Shown: positions 35,147 through 44,640 of the stretch, piece after piece
Position numbering within the stretch: position 1 is the stretch's first letter
Layout: every line of letters begins with the position of its first letter
Program-made: the position numbers and the translations under genes
Notes under the pieces: generated by a model
Told to the model about the DNA's origin: nothing
Seen by the model: only the letters and a program-made list of their open reading frames with translations
Databases searched by the model: none
From: Paenibacillus cellulosilyticus
GTDB lineage: Bacteria > Bacillota > Bacilli > Paenibacillales > Paenibacillaceae
Length of the DNA: 64,000 nucleotides
Direction: 5' to 3'
Assembly: GCF_003182255.1 (NCBI RefSeq)
Contig: NZ_QGTQ01000003.1
Location: 1-64,000, forward strand

Positions 35147-36169
35147 TTATAGCCGTCGATGCTTACGCAGCGCTAATACATTCAATAGTGCGAACAAAGC
35201 GGAGAAGCCAAGTAATACATAAACATCCACACTCCAATCGCCCCAGCCTTCTCCTCGAATCATAATGCCCCGCATCGCATCGGCTCCGTAATAGAGCGGC
35301 ATGATATGGCTTAACTTTTGCAGCCACGGATTCATGGCTTCCAGATTGAACAGTCCACTGAAGAACGCTTGCGGTACGATCACGATTGGAATGAACTGAA
35401 TGATTTGAAACTCGGTACTCGCGAACGATGAAAGCAGCGTTCCTAACGTTAATGCCGTCAGTGCAAGCAGTAGATTGATCAGCAGCATGTAGCCGATCGA
35501 CCCTACCATATACATGTCAAGCACTTTGACAGAATAAGCAGCAATAAGTGTCGCCTGTAAGAGTGCGAATAGGCCGAAGCCAGCGAGATAACCTGCAACA
35601 ATCTCATGTCTGCGAATCGGCGTCGCAAGCAGTCGTTCGAGCGTGCCGCTCGTTCGCTCGCGTAGGAAAGAGACGCCTGCAAGCAGGAAGACGAAGAAGA
35701 AGGAGAAGAAGCCAATTAATACGGGACCAAAAGAATCGAAGGACGCCATATTTGCTGTGCCGTGCAAATAAGTCACGACTGGCGTGGCATCCCTATTTAC
35801 TTGATTGCGCAGCGTATTCTGTATGAGCAGCAGTACTGCTTTATTCATTGTTGGATCGCTGCCCTCGAGGGTGAGGGATGGCTTCCCATCCTGAAATGCC
35901 AGAACGGCGTCTAACTTTCCTCCACGTAAATCAGCCATTGCATTATCGATGCTTGTGTAGGTATCGAGATCCGCATCAGCGGATGTTAGCTGCTCCGTTA
36001 CGGTCGAAGGCAGCTCAACAACACCGATGTCTGGCGCTACGTTCTGACCATCGAACACAAGCTTCATAAGCGTCAGCACGAACAAAGGTGCAACGAACAG
36101 CAGCGCGAGCGTACGGCGATCCCGCACAAATTGTTGAATGATGCGCAGTGCCAATGCGCCGATTTTCAT
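35147..36169 (-). CDS. ABC-2 type transporter permease
   Basis: This 340-residue permease has an N-terminal membrane segment (TLALLFVAPLFVLTLMKLVF), an extracellular domain (about 40-150) and five C-terminal segments. GVSFLRERTSGTLERLLATPIRRHEIV is the conserved ABC-2 cytoplasmic region. It overlaps the ATPase gene by 4 nt (ATGA). It probably forms a drug- or lipid-type exporter with that ATPase. Confidence 0.9.
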   Translation of the reverse strand: MKIGALALRIIQQFVRDRRTLALLFVAPLFVLTLMKLVFDGQNVAPDIGVVELPSTVTEQLTSADADLDTYTSIDNAMADLRGGKLDAVLAFQDGKPSLTLEGSDPTMNKAVLLLIQNTLRNQVNRDATPVVTYLHGTANMASFDSFGPVLIGFFSFFFVFLLAGVSFLRERTSGTLERLLATPIRRHEIVAGYLAGFGLFALLQATLIAAYSVKVLDMYMVGSIGYMLLINLLLALTALTLGTLLSSFASTEFQIIQFIPIVIVPQAFFSGLFNLEAMNPWLQKLSHIMPLYYGADAMRGIMIRGEGWGDWSVDVYVLLGFSALFALLNVLALRKHRRL

Positions 36170-36927
36170 GATACCGCCCCACCTTCCATACGGGTGCCTA
36201 AAGCAATGAAAGCCTCTTCAATGCTGCTGCAGCCCGTTTGTGCAAGTAGATTAGCAGGGGAATCGACTGCGATGAACCGGCCTTCTCGTATGAGACCAAG
36301 TCGATCGCATTTCTCTGCTTCATCCATGACGTGAGTCGTCACGATAATCGTTGTGCCTTGCTCAGTTAGCTGCTTCAGCTCCTGCCAGATCGATCGGCGA
36401 AGGACGGGATCGATTCCGACAGTTGGTTCATCGAGTACAAGCAGGGAAGGACGATGCATCAGTGCGATGGCCAGCGATAGCCTTCGCTTCATCCCTCCTG
36501 AGTAAGCGCCTACAGGTTTATTGAGATGGTCCGTCAGATCGACAAGACCTGCAGCCTCTTCCATTCGCTGTTGCAGAGCTGCTCGCTTCAGTCCATACAG
36601 CTTGCCGAAGAAAGCCATGTTCTGGCGGCCAGACAGCTCCATATACAGTGCATCAGACTGCGCCATGTATCCGAATCGATGGAGCATCTCGAGCTTCGGA
36701 AGGGTAACGCCAAACATGTGCGCCGTACCGCTGTCCGTCCGATCGATGCCGGTCATCAGCTTGATCAGCGTCGTTTTTCCAGATCCGGAAGGTCCTAGAA
36801 GCCCAAACAACTCCCCTTGCTGCACAGTAAGAGACACATTGTTAATAATCGTTCGATGATTGAAAGAACGAGATACATCCTGTAGGACAATGGCTGGCGG
36901 ATGGCTGTTCTGCAGAGGTGCGCCCAT
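36166..36927 (-). CDS. ABC transporter ATP-binding protein
   Basis: This 253-residue ATPase has Walker A GLLGPSGSGKTTLIKL, signature YSGGMKRRLSLA and Walker B LLVLDEPTVGIDP, and is the partner of the ABC-2 permease. ATG 36927 follows GGAG at normal spacing. Frames opening further upstream would run into the TetR operators and are not credible. Confidence 0.93.
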   Translation of the reverse strand: MGAPLQNSHPPAIVLQDVSRSFNHRTIINNVSLTVQQGELFGLLGPSGSGKTTLIKLMTGIDRTDSGTAHMFGVTLPKLEMLHRFGYMAQSDALYMELSGRQNMAFFGKLYGLKRAALQQRMEEAAGLVDLTDHLNKPVGAYSGGMKRRLSLAIALMHRPSLLVLDEPTVGIDPVLRRSIWQELKQLTEQGTTIIVTTHVMDEAEKCDRLGLIREGRFIAVDSPANLLAQTGCSSIEEAFIALGTRMEGGAVS

Positions 36928-36954
36928 CGTAGGTTCACTCCATTCCAATATAAA

Positions 36955-36968
36955 TGAGTGTTTACTCA
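36955..36968. promoter_or_regulatory. TetR operator 1
   Basis: TGAGTGTTTACTCA is an imperfect palindrome (TGAGT-N4-ACTCA) just upstream of the ABC-2 operon. The flanks AAA and CT are shared with operator 2. Confidence 0.75.
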
Positions 36969-37003
36969 CTCCCATTATATACCTCTTCTTGTTTGTTGAG
37001 TAG

Positions 37004-37017
37004 TGAGTAATCACTCA
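37004..37017. promoter_or_regulatory. TetR operator 2
   Basis: TGAGTAATCACTCA, the same palindrome in the other orientation, centred 49 bp from operator 1. It lies between the ABC operon and the divergent RND gene, so it could act on both. Confidence 0.75.
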
Positions 37018-37161
37018 TTTTTCCATCGGTCTTAAGACGGAGTGGAAGCTCCAACCATAGACGAGTCGGAAAACCGACTTCGGACGTTTTCGACCCTTCC
37101 ATGCTCTCCTGTATGATTGCTAATGGATATGAGAGAGGAAAATTAAAGGAGATGGATAGAG

Positions 37162-40100
37162 ATGAGTAAGTTGACAGAGTGGGCGTTTCGTAATCGCTCG
37201 GCTGTAGTGCTGCTAATCATAATGGCACTAGGCTTAGGCGCGATTAGTTATGCGAGACTGCCAATGGAATTTTTACCTAAGATCGATCAACCCGAGGTGG
37301 CTGTAACTGTACTGGCACCAGGTTATGATGCCAAGTCGGTAGAGAAGCAAGTTACAGGGCCGATTGAAGAGGCGGTTCAATTCACGAAGGGTAAGTCTGA
37401 TATGTTCTCGACAACTGGTGACGGATATGCGAGCATTCAGGTTGCCTTCGATTCGAAGACGAATATGAAGGATGCGAAGGCGGAGATCGAGCGCAGCGTG
37501 GCGAATGTGCAGCTGCCGGATGGCGTCATGAAGCCGTTCGTCGTCCAATTCGATACATCGATGATTCCGATCTCATGGGTCGTTGTAACGTTTGATCAGA
37601 CGATGACGGATGCGGAGAAAGAAGCGCGTATCAACGAAATCGAGACGGAGATTAAAAAAGCAGACGGTGCGGGTCAAGTATCGGTATCCGGCCGTGTTGC
37701 GCCTCAAATTACGATTACACCTGATCCTGCGAAGCTTGCTAACAATGGCTTGACGGTCCAAGCTATTATGGGTCTCCTGCAAAGCCGTGGTGCATCGGCA
37801 TCCATCGGTCAGCAAAATATCGACGGTGCTGCAGGCAACGTGAACGTCGTCGCATCGATTAATGATTTGGAGACGCTTCGCAAACTGCCGCTTGCACAAG
37901 GCGTATCGCTTAGCGATGTTGCAACCGTTGAGATGGCGAAGGAACAGGAGAGCATCGGTCGTATGAACGGCAAAGATACGATTATGCTCACCGTATCCAA
38001 AGCTGCGGATGCGAATGCTGTAACGGTTGGTAAGTCGGTTCAAGAAATCGTGGACCAGCTCAATACCACCTATAAAGATAGTGAAGCATCCATTCTGATC
38101 AGCACGTCGGATATGGTCGTTGATTCGGTCAACAGCATGATGCAAGAGGTGCTGATGGGCGCTCTGTTCGCCACGATTGTCATTCTCGTATTCATGCGCA
38201 ACTTCCGCGCAACGCTCATTACCATTGTTTCGATTCCGTTGTCGCTTGGCCTTACACTATACCTGCTGCAAATTTCTGGCGTATCGCTTAACATCATCAC
38301 CCTTGGCGGCGTTGCAGTAGCAGTCGGCCGTCTCGTGGATGACAGTATTGTCGTAATCGAGAACATCTACCGCAGGCTGCAAAAGGAATCTTTCTCGTTC
38401 AAGCTCGTGGCCGATGCGACGAAAGAAGTATCGACGGCCATCACGTCTTCGACGCTCGTTACGGTAGCGGTATTCCTGCCGATGGCACTGCTTCGTGGCT
38501 CGCTTCAAGCACTGCTGCTGCCATTCGCATTGACGGTTGGTTACTCGCTGCTTGCATCGCTGCTCGTCGCATTGACAGTTGTACCTATACTTAGCGCTGT
38601 TCTGCTTCGCAACACGAAGGCCGTTGAACATAAAGGCTCGCCGCGCTTCGCTGCATTCCTTGGTTGGAATCTGAAGCACAAATGGGTCCCGCTGCTTATC
38701 GCAGTCGTTCTGTTCGCTGGATCGCTTGGTGCTTATGCAGCCATGCCGAAAGGTGCTATTGATTCCTCCAGCGCAGACATGCTGAACGTAACGTTGGAAT
38801 ATCCAAGTGATACGACAGTTGAGAAGGTGCTGGACAACGGCAACAAGCTGGAGCAATATATCATCGGCAACCAATCGGTTGACAAAGAATTTATGCAATA
38901 CGGCAACAGCTCAGACAGTGCACAGTATGGCAGTGTATCCTCGCCAACTGTTGTTACGTATATGGTTTTTGTGAAAGAAGGAGCAGATGCAGAGAAGCTG
39001 ATGTCGGATATCAAAGCGCAAAGTGCCAGCCTTGATAACGGCGAAATTCAAGCAAGTGCATCCAGCCTAATGACTGGCGGCAGCGGTTCGTCCGTATTCG
39101 TCGATGTCGTTGGCGACAATCTTGATGATCTTAGCACTGCAGCAACGAGCCTTATGGCAGAAATCAAAACGGTAGATAACGTACTAAAAGTATCCAGCAA
39201 CCAAGAACAGAAGAAGTCGGTCTACACGTTCGATATCGATCCGCTCAAAGCGCGTGGTCAAGACGTGGCCATGCAGCTTCAAGCGCTGCTGAATCCAATG
39301 CCGATCGGTACGCTGAATATTGATGGCCACGATTCCTCGGTTGTTCTGCAGCCGACGATTAAGCCGGAGACGGAACAAAATCTGAAAGACCTAACGGTGA
39401 TGACGGATAGCGGACCTACGCCGATCGCGCAAGTAGCGAAGCTCGTGAAGACGGAAGAGCCGAGCATGTACTACCATAAGGACGGTAAACCGTATGTACG
39501 TATCACAGCAGTTGCAGATCCGAAGCAGCTGTCCGTAGTAGGTGCAGATATTCAGAAGAAAGCGGACGCGCTGAATATTCCAGATGGCGTGAAGCTGATC
39601 GTTGGCGGCGCTTCGGTTGACCAGTCGGGCGACTTCGCTGACCTTGCAGTGACAGCACTTATCTCGATTCTCATTGTGTACCTGATTATGGTGCTGACGT
39701 TCAAAACGCTTCGCGCACCGCTCGCGATTCTGTTCTCCCTGCCGCTCGCAGCAATTGGTGCCGTTATCGGTCTGATTATTAGTAATGTTACGCCAGACTT
39801 TACGGCCGCATTCGGTGGACTCATGCTCGTTGGTATCGTCGTCACGAACGCGATCGTATTGATCGACCGCGTGAAGCAGAACGAGAAAACGATGACGATC
39901 CGCGAAGCGCTGATCGAAGCCGCAACAACGCGTATGCGTCCGATCGTCATGACAGCAGTCGCAACGGTGTGCGCGATGCTGCCACTGATCTTTGGTTCGC
40001 ATGAGAGCGGCAGCATCGTTTCGCAAAGCCTTGCGATCGTCGTAATCGGCGGTCTGACGGCAGCGACGCTGCTCACGCTCATTATCGTGCCTTGTATCTA

Positions 40101-40194
40101 CGAGCTGTTCTTCTTCATGAAATCGCGCAAGCAGCGCAGCGATGCAACACAAACACAAAAACAGCAAGCAGCTAACGTAGTTGTGCAAAACTAA
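37162..40194 (+). CDS. RND-family efflux permease (SwrC/AcrB-like)
   Basis: This 1010-residue proton-driven transporter has the full RND plan: N-terminal segment, large periplasm-like loop, a group of segments (about 330-530, with GVAVAVGRLVDDSIVVIENI as the family motif), a second loop (560-830) and a C-terminal group (GGLMLVGIVVTNAIVLIDRV). It matches Gram-positive RND pumps such as SwrC, which export surfactin-like compounds. No membrane-fusion protein gene is adjacent, as usual in Bacillales. AAGGAG precedes ATG 37162. It is divergent from the TetR/ABC operon and may share its control. Confidence 0.95.
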   Translation: MSKLTEWAFRNRSAVVLLIIMALGLGAISYARLPMEFLPKIDQPEVAVTVLAPGYDAKSVEKQVTGPIEEAVQFTKGKSDMFSTTGDGYASIQVAFDSKTNMKDAKAEIERSVANVQLPDGVMKPFVVQFDTSMIPISWVVVTFDQTMTDAEKEARINEIETEIKKADGAGQVSVSGRVAPQITITPDPAKLANNGLTVQAIMGLLQSRGASASIGQQNIDGAAGNVNVVASINDLETLRKLPLAQGVSLSDVATVEMAKEQESIGRMNGKDTIMLTVSKAADANAVTVGKSVQEIVDQLNTTYKDSEASILISTSDMVVDSVNSMMQEVLMGALFATIVILVFMRNFRATLITIVSIPLSLGLTLYLLQISGVSLNIITLGGVAVAVGRLVDDSIVVIENIYRRLQKESFSFKLVADATKEVSTAITSSTLVTVAVFLPMALLRGSLQALLLPFALTVGYSLLASLLVALTVVPILSAVLLRNTKAVEHKGSPRFAAFLGWNLKHKWVPLLIAVVLFAGSLGAYAAMPKGAIDSSSADMLNVTLEYPSDTTVEKVLDNGNKLEQYIIGNQSVDKEFMQYGNSSDSAQYGSVSSPTVVTYMVFVKEGADAEKLMSDIKAQSASLDNGEIQASASSLMTGGSGSSVFVDVVGDNLDDLSTAATSLMAEIKTVDNVLKVSSNQEQKKSVYTFDIDPLKARGQDVAMQLQALLNPMPIGTLNIDGHDSSVVLQPTIKPETEQNLKDLTVMTDSGPTPIAQVAKLVKTEEPSMYYHKDGKPYVRITAVADPKQLSVVGADIQKKADALNIPDGVKLIVGGASVDQSGDFADLAVTALISILIVYLIMVLTFKTLRAPLAILFSLPLAAIGAVIGLIISNVTPDFTAAFGGLMLVGIVVTNAIVLIDRVKQNEKTMTIREALIEAATTRMRPIVMTAVATVCAMLPLIFGSHESGSIVSQSLAIVVIGGLTAATLLTLIIVPCIYELFFFMKSRKQRSDATQTQKQQAANVVVQN

Positions 40195-40220
40195 AAGCTC
40201 CAACTTGGAGTTGAATGCAG

Positions 40221-40252
40221 AGAGTGCCCGATCATCAGGGGCACTCTTTTTC
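40221..40252 (+). terminator. Terminator of the RND gene
   Basis: AGAGTGCCC pairs with GGGGCACTCT and is followed by TTTT. Confidence 0.85.
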
Positions 40253-40351
40253 ATTATTAAGTAGATCGCAGTCGAAATGAATTGTAGTAAAGGAAAATAA
40301 TGGTGTACACTTGGATTCATAGTGCAGCGCAGGGTAAGGGAGGCAGACGAA

Positions 40352-40870
40352 ATGCTCTATATCTTCAGCGGCTTACCTGGTGCTGGTAAGTCGACATTAT
40401 CAACTGCTTTAGCACGAGAGCTCCGGGCGGTGCACTTGCGAGTTGATGTCGTAGAACAGACCATGCGAGATGCGGGGATTCGAGTGGAAGGGCCTGAGGG
40501 CTATATGGTCTGTTATGGACTTGCGTCGCACAATCTCCGGTTAGGTCTCGATGTCATAGCAGACACCGTTAATCCCATTCCAATGACACGACAAGCATGG
40601 CGAGAGGTAGCGGAGTCACTTCAACTTCCGTATGTAGAAATCGAGGTCATCTGCTCGGACAAGGAAGAGCACAAGCGTCGGGTTACGACGCGAATCATAG
40701 ATATCCCAGGATTAGTTCCCCCTACGTGGGAACAAGTCGTTAATCGAGACTATGAAGCATGGGATCGCAAACCTATCATTATCGACACCTCACATCGCTC
40801 CATAGCCGAAAGCATGCAGATGCTGCGCGAACAACTAATAGAATCAAGAAAGGGGTATAGGAATGACTAA
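40352..40870 (+). CDS. P-loop kinase-like ATPase
   Basis: This 172-residue P-loop protein has Walker A SGLPGAGKSTLST at the N-terminus and a second acidic strand (HLRVDVVEQ). Short proteins like this, related to chloramphenicol phosphotransferase and predicted kinases, phosphorylate small molecules. The substrate is unknown. GGGAGG before ATG 40352 sets the start. The stop overlaps the cupin gene by 8 nt, so the two may work together. Confidence 0.8.
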   Translation: MLYIFSGLPGAGKSTLSTALARELRAVHLRVDVVEQTMRDAGIRVEGPEGYMVCYGLASHNLRLGLDVIADTVNPIPMTRQAWREVAESLQLPYVEIEVICSDKEEHKRRVTTRIIDIPGLVPPTWEQVVNRDYEAWDRKPIIIDTSHRSIAESMQMLREQLIESRKGYRND

Positions 40871-41360
40871 CATCATTGATGAGGCAGTGATTCAGCTTGC
40901 AGAACGATTCCAGCTGCCAGAGCGGGTCGTGAACATTGAGGAGCTGCCTTGGGTTCCTTTCACAGACCATGAATCCTGCTATTTCAAGCCGCTTCGCTTT
41001 GATCTGAACACGGGGACATGGATTTACTTGTTCCGAATCAAGAGCAATCAGGTGCTTGGCAAACATCGCCACACAGGCGGATCCGTAATCGGCTACAACA
41101 TACAAGGAAGATGGCGCTACGAAGACCGCTCATGGGTCGCGACACCAGGTACCTTCGTGTTCGAACCGCCGGGAGACATCCATACCTTAATTACGGAAGA
41201 CGAGGAAGTCGTCACTCTATTTATCCTGAGCGGCGCGCTCCAATACTTCGACGACGACAACCAAATCACCAGCCAAGACGACATCTACACCGTCCTGAAG
41301 AAATATCGCAACTACTGCACTCATCATGGCATCGCAATCCGAGAAGATTTGATTTACTAG
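40863..41360 (+). CDS. Cupin protein, 2,4'-dihydroxyacetophenone dioxygenase-like
   Basis: This 165-residue single-domain cupin has the metal-binding motifs GKHRHTGGSVIGYNIQG and FVFEPPGDIHTL (His ligands H-x-H and the later His). The motif order and length fit the 2,4'-dihydroxyacetophenone dioxygenase or ChrR-type cupins. The real substrate is unknown. It is translationally coupled to the upstream P-loop kinase. Confidence 0.8.
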   Translation: MTNIIDEAVIQLAERFQLPERVVNIEELPWVPFTDHESCYFKPLRFDLNTGTWIYLFRIKSNQVLGKHRHTGGSVIGYNIQGRWRYEDRSWVATPGTFVFEPPGDIHTLITEDEEVVTLFILSGALQYFDDDNQITSQDDIYTVLKKYRNYCTHHGIAIREDLIY

Positions 41361-41932
41361 ACAACGGTTAAGTGGAGTAAACGCTAACGTTTGCCACAGC
41401 ACTTATTCTGATCTAATCGCGTCGATTGAATATCTAACGGTTGCCCACGAGACTATTACGTAATTTTGCTGCTCAATGCACGTCTACCAGCCTAAATAAG
41501 CTCGCCCACAACCGCTAGCATCAATGCATGCGCGTTATTCCACGAATAAGCGCTGCTGCATCCGTTACGAAATCATTGAGCTGCTTAATCCATTAAAAAA
41601 GCGCTGCCGGCGAATTGCCAGCAGCGCTTTTAAATCTTCCCCTCCCCACGCTGATGCCGGGGAGCAACAGCGAGGATCATACGGAGCAGGTAAATGTTAA
41701 TAGCGAGCTAAAAATAGGGGAACACGAAGCGGACAAATGATTCTGAAGAAGCGACAGCGGTCGCCTTTGTAGCCGGATTGCTACCTAGTAGCGATCTTAT
41801 TAAATAAATGCAATCTGGCTACAACAGCGATCGTAAGAACATTTGTCTGCGTAGTGTGACCCAAGCGAAGCAAATTTGAACATTTACCTGCGCAGTGTGA
41901 TCCGAGCGGACGAGCTTGCGAGTCACCGACTT
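41361..41932. repeat. Gene-free region with interspersed repeats
   Basis: About 570 bp with no credible gene. It holds a terminator (41595-41632) and a repetitive block. 41728-41765 matches 91-128 in inverted orientation (about 35 of 38 bases). Within the block GAACATTTGTCTGCGTAGTG (about 41838) and GAACATTTACCTGCGCAGTG (about 41878) are near-copies. TAACGTTTGCC and TAACGGTTGCC recur at 41381-41455. The pattern suggests a dispersed non-coding repeat family of this genome. Confidence 0.65.
41595..41632. terminator. Terminator between cupin and YktB genes
   Basis: AAAAAAGCGCTGC..GGC pairs with GCC..GCAGCGCTTTT. A-run and T-run ends suit both directions. Confidence 0.75.
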
Positions 41933-42601
41933 TTACCTCATCGCCACTCTATACAAAGGCATTAGCGTCTCAAACGTCTCGATGGCTGTCGCCAGCAGCT
42001 TCTCGCCACTCTGCACAGTCGCATCGCTTGGCAACATGTGACGGCCTATCAGCAGCTCCGCGGATTTCACATCGCGGAAGCGGGTCAACGCAGCACGCCA
42101 GTCCGACTCCGTCATACCAGCGACAGGCATGCTGTCCTTCTTCATATGATCGAACGATACGACATAGTCGGTTGGCACCGTACGGATGACCGTATCCAGC
42201 TCGCCAAGCAGCTTGGAAGCAATCTCCGCTTTGTTCGGCAGCTCATAGATGAACGCCATCCACAGGAACAGATGATCATCGAACAAGCCGAGCTGAAAAT
42301 GCGGGTGCTGCTTATAGCCGCGTTTGTTATTGCACAGCGCCATCCACGTGTCTTTCGGCGCATTAACCGTCCGGCGTGCATGCTTCGCGATGTGCAGGAA
42401 CAGCTCGTCCCCTGCAGCAGGCATCAACTCATGCGTAAGCCGCTCGCCAAGCGCGCGGAACTTCGGTTGAATGCGCGACTGGATGGCAGCCATACGCTGT
42501 TCCAAGCCGTCGATCGTAAAGGTTGCGAAGTCAGCTGGCACGAAGCCGGCCTCACTCAATTGTGCTACGGGCAGTGCAGTCGTTGTAGTGGTCGTTGTCA
42601 T
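41933..42601 (-). CDS. yktB: DUF1054 (YktB) family protein
   Basis: This 222-residue protein matches Bacillus YktB over its whole length: FATFTIDGLEQRMAAIQSRI, DELFLHIAKHARRTVNAPKDTW, CNNKRGYKQHPHFQLGLF and VKSAELLIGRHM. The family has a known fold but no established function. It has a run of seven threonines near the N-terminus. It lies 24 bp downstream of the response regulator on the same strand. Confidence 0.9.
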   Translation of the reverse strand: MTTTTTTTALPVAQLSEAGFVPADFATFTIDGLEQRMAAIQSRIQPKFRALGERLTHELMPAAGDELFLHIAKHARRTVNAPKDTWMALCNNKRGYKQHPHFQLGLFDDHLFLWMAFIYELPNKAEIASKLLGELDTVIRTVPTDYVVSFDHMKKDSMPVAGMTESDWRAALTRFRDVKSAELLIGRHMLPSDATVQSGEKLLATAIETFETLMPLYRVAMR

Positions 42602-42625
42602 AGCTGTTGTTCACTCCAATTCCAT

Positions 42626-43300
42626 TTATCCAGGTAATTTCAAATAAAAAATAGCGATTTGTGTTCGATCTCGCAGCTCCAGCTTATCTAATATTTCGGT
42701 AATATAGTTTTTTACAGTTCCTTCGCTGAGATAAAGGGCGGCTGCGATTTCTTTGTTGGATAAGCCGTCTGCAATATGCCGGACAATCGATTGCTCGGCA
42801 GCGGTCAAACCGTACCGGTTCAGATCACGTTCTCGCTCTCCGCCAATCGGTGGTTTCACAACGGCTGAACCATCTGTTGTCGTAGAGCCGATCATGCCAG
42901 CCAGCTTGCGGGCAATGTCGGGGTGGATGAGCAGGGAGCCTTCATGAACCGTCTTGATGCCGCTGATGATTCGGCTCGGCGGGACATTTTTGAGCAAATA
43001 TCCGTTAGCGCCATTCCGTATGGCTGCGGCAATGTACGCATCGTCGTCAAAAGTCGTTAAGACAAGCACCGCAGGAGCGTTAGGGAGGGACTTAATCAAT
43101 CGCGTTCCCTCTACGCCATCGCAGCCTTGCATCCGCATGTCCATGAGCACGACATCAACGGGCTGCTTTTGCACGAATTCATAGGCGGCGTGTCCATCCT
43201 GACAAGTGCCTGCTACCGTCAACTCCGTGTCGAGGTCTAGTATAACCTTCATGCTCTCACGAATGAAAGGATCATCATCCACAATAAGTATTGAAATCAT
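42626..43300 (-). CDS. NarL/FixJ-family response regulator (LnrK-like)
   Basis: This 224-residue regulator has a receiver domain (ILIVDDDPFIRESM, phosphorylation Asp in VVLMDMRMQGCDG, Lys in LLKNVPPS) and a LuxR-type helix-turn-helix (LTAAEQSIVRHIADGLSNKEIAAALYLSEGTVKNYI). ATG 43300 follows GGAGGG. It is 5 nt behind the kinase gene and divergent from a three-gene ABC transporter, the layout of LnrJK/LnrLMN (YfiJK/YfiLMN) in Bacillus. It probably activates that transporter. Confidence 0.93.
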   Translation of the reverse strand: MISILIVDDDPFIRESMKVILDLDTELTVAGTCQDGHAAYEFVQKQPVDVVLMDMRMQGCDGVEGTRLIKSLPNAPAVLVLTTFDDDAYIAAAIRNGANGYLLKNVPPSRIISGIKTVHEGSLLIHPDIARKLAGMIGSTTTDGSAVVKPPIGGERERDLNRYGLTAAEQSIVRHIADGLSNKEIAAALYLSEGTVKNYITEILDKLELRDRTQIAIFYLKLPG

Positions 43301-43305
43301 TGCAT

Positions 43306-44460
43306 TCACCCTCCTTGATTCAAGGCGCGTGTCGGTTGATGGCTTGGAACCCAAGTCCTCACAATGAAACGATCTGCCGCTTGGCAGGTAATCGTGCCGC
43401 CAACGAGTGCGGCGCGCTCCTGCATGCCTCGCATGCCAAGGCCGCTTGTTATAGGCTGGGCAGGCAGCGAACCATCATTCTCGACGGACAACACGATACC
43501 ATCTGGCCGAAAATCCAAATTCACCGCAACATGCGACGCGCCGCCATGGCGGACAGCATTCGTGATCGCTTCCTGCGCGTTACGATACAGCACATATTCG
43601 ATGCTTGGGTACAGCGGCTCCGGACGTCCGGTAATCGTGAAGGATAGTTCAATGCTAAGCATGTCACTGGCTTCACGGACGAGCTTATCAAGCGAGTAGA
43701 CGCGGCTCTCCTCATCGGATGCCGACAGCTTGCGCACCGTGTGCCGCATTCGATCCATACTGTCCTGCAGCTGGTCGCGCATCTGTTCGACGGTACTGCG
43801 AGCACGTTCTGCATCGTGATCGAATAGATGCAGAGCGGCTTCCGCCATCATTTTGACCCGAATCAATCGATGTCCCAGATCATCATGAATATCTCTCGCG
43901 ATACGATTGCGTTCCTCGGTCTGTGCATACAGCTCGATCTGTGCAGCATACTCCACGACGCGTCGTCTTGCCGCCTCCAACGCCTCGTTCTGTTGAGCAA
44001 GCTGATCGTATAGTAGCTCCGTCCGATTTGACTTCTCGTCGTACTGCTTCGCAGCCGTTAGGACAGCAGATAACAACAGCCACAGCAAGCAGGCGGTAAA
44101 CATCAGCTCCGGCTCTCTGCCATTCATCGCACTAATCTGGACAGCTAGGCCGCCGGTTGCCCACGCGGATAAGCTGCGCGGTTTGAACGATAGCGCATAG
44201 ATGGCGATTAAGGTGGAGTACGGCATTAGAAACAGATAGCCGTCCCACTTATAGGACATAGCCCCGAAGCCGATCAGCTCACACACAGCGAGCATCGGTG
44301 CGAGGCGTGGCAATAATTCACCAAGCTTGACCGCGAGAACGGCAAGTAGGACACAGATGATGAAGAGGCTGGTGGATAGATCGGCAGGGCGAGCCAACAA
44401 TGTAGCAGCTGCTGGGATGATGATGAATAAATGGCGTAACCATGTCATGAGCAGCGTCAT
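43306..44460 (-). CDS. HisKA_3 sensor histidine kinase (LnrJ-like)
   Basis: This 384-residue membrane kinase has about five N-terminal hydrophobic segments (1-125) and a coiled linker (about 140-175). The HisKA_3 phosphoacceptor is ERNRIARDIHDDLGHRL, and the ATPase domain contains the N-box NAQEAITNAVRHGG and GLGMRGMQERAALVGG. This is the DesK/LnrJ type with short membrane-embedded sensing. ATG 44460 has GGAGA upstream; longer frames run antisense across the ABC ATPase gene and are not credible. Confidence 0.9.
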   Translation of the reverse strand: MTLLMTWLRHLFIIIPAAATLLARPADLSTSLFIICVLLAVLAVKLGELLPRLAPMLAVCELIGFGAMSYKWDGYLFLMPYSTLIAIYALSFKPRSLSAWATGGLAVQISAMNGREPELMFTACLLWLLLSAVLTAAKQYDEKSNRTELLYDQLAQQNEALEAARRRVVEYAAQIELYAQTEERNRIARDIHDDLGHRLIRVKMMAEAALHLFDHDAERARSTVEQMRDQLQDSMDRMRHTVRKLSASDEESRVYSLDKLVREASDMLSIELSFTITGRPEPLYPSIEYVLYRNAQEAITNAVRHGGASHVAVNLDFRPDGIVLSVENDGSLPAQPITSGLGMRGMQERAALVGGTITCQAADRFIVRTWVPSHQPTRALNQGG

Positions 44461-44536
44461 TGAGGGGAGTCTCCATCTGACTTTTTGACCCATTATAGCA
44501 TACCTGTATTCCGGTTCGGATGAGGATTGGATGAAG

Positions 44537-44568
44537 ATGACTTTCGTCATACGCAAGGAATGACTTTC
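44537..44568. promoter_or_regulatory. Candidate response-regulator site
   Basis: ATGACTTTCGTCAT (44537-44550) is a palindrome and ATGACTTTC recurs at 44560. A -10-like TACAAT lies at 44597-44602 without a clear -35, as expected for an activated promoter of the ABC operon. Confidence 0.55.
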
Positions 44569-44640
44569 TATACCTGTCGGCGCACGGCCGCCATTATACA
44601 ATGAGATCAATAGATGAGATATGAGGAGTGGAGAGATACG

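Noticed and set aside
36927-37014. Longer start of the ABC ATPase at 37014
   Set aside because: The added residues would be encoded by the two TetR operators; ATG 36927 has the ribosome site.
39391-40320. Minus-strand frame of 309 codons opposite the RND pump
   Set aside because: Strongly biased to Arg, Asn, Asp and His, as in shadow frames of GC-rich genes, and it covers the conserved C-terminal pump domain.
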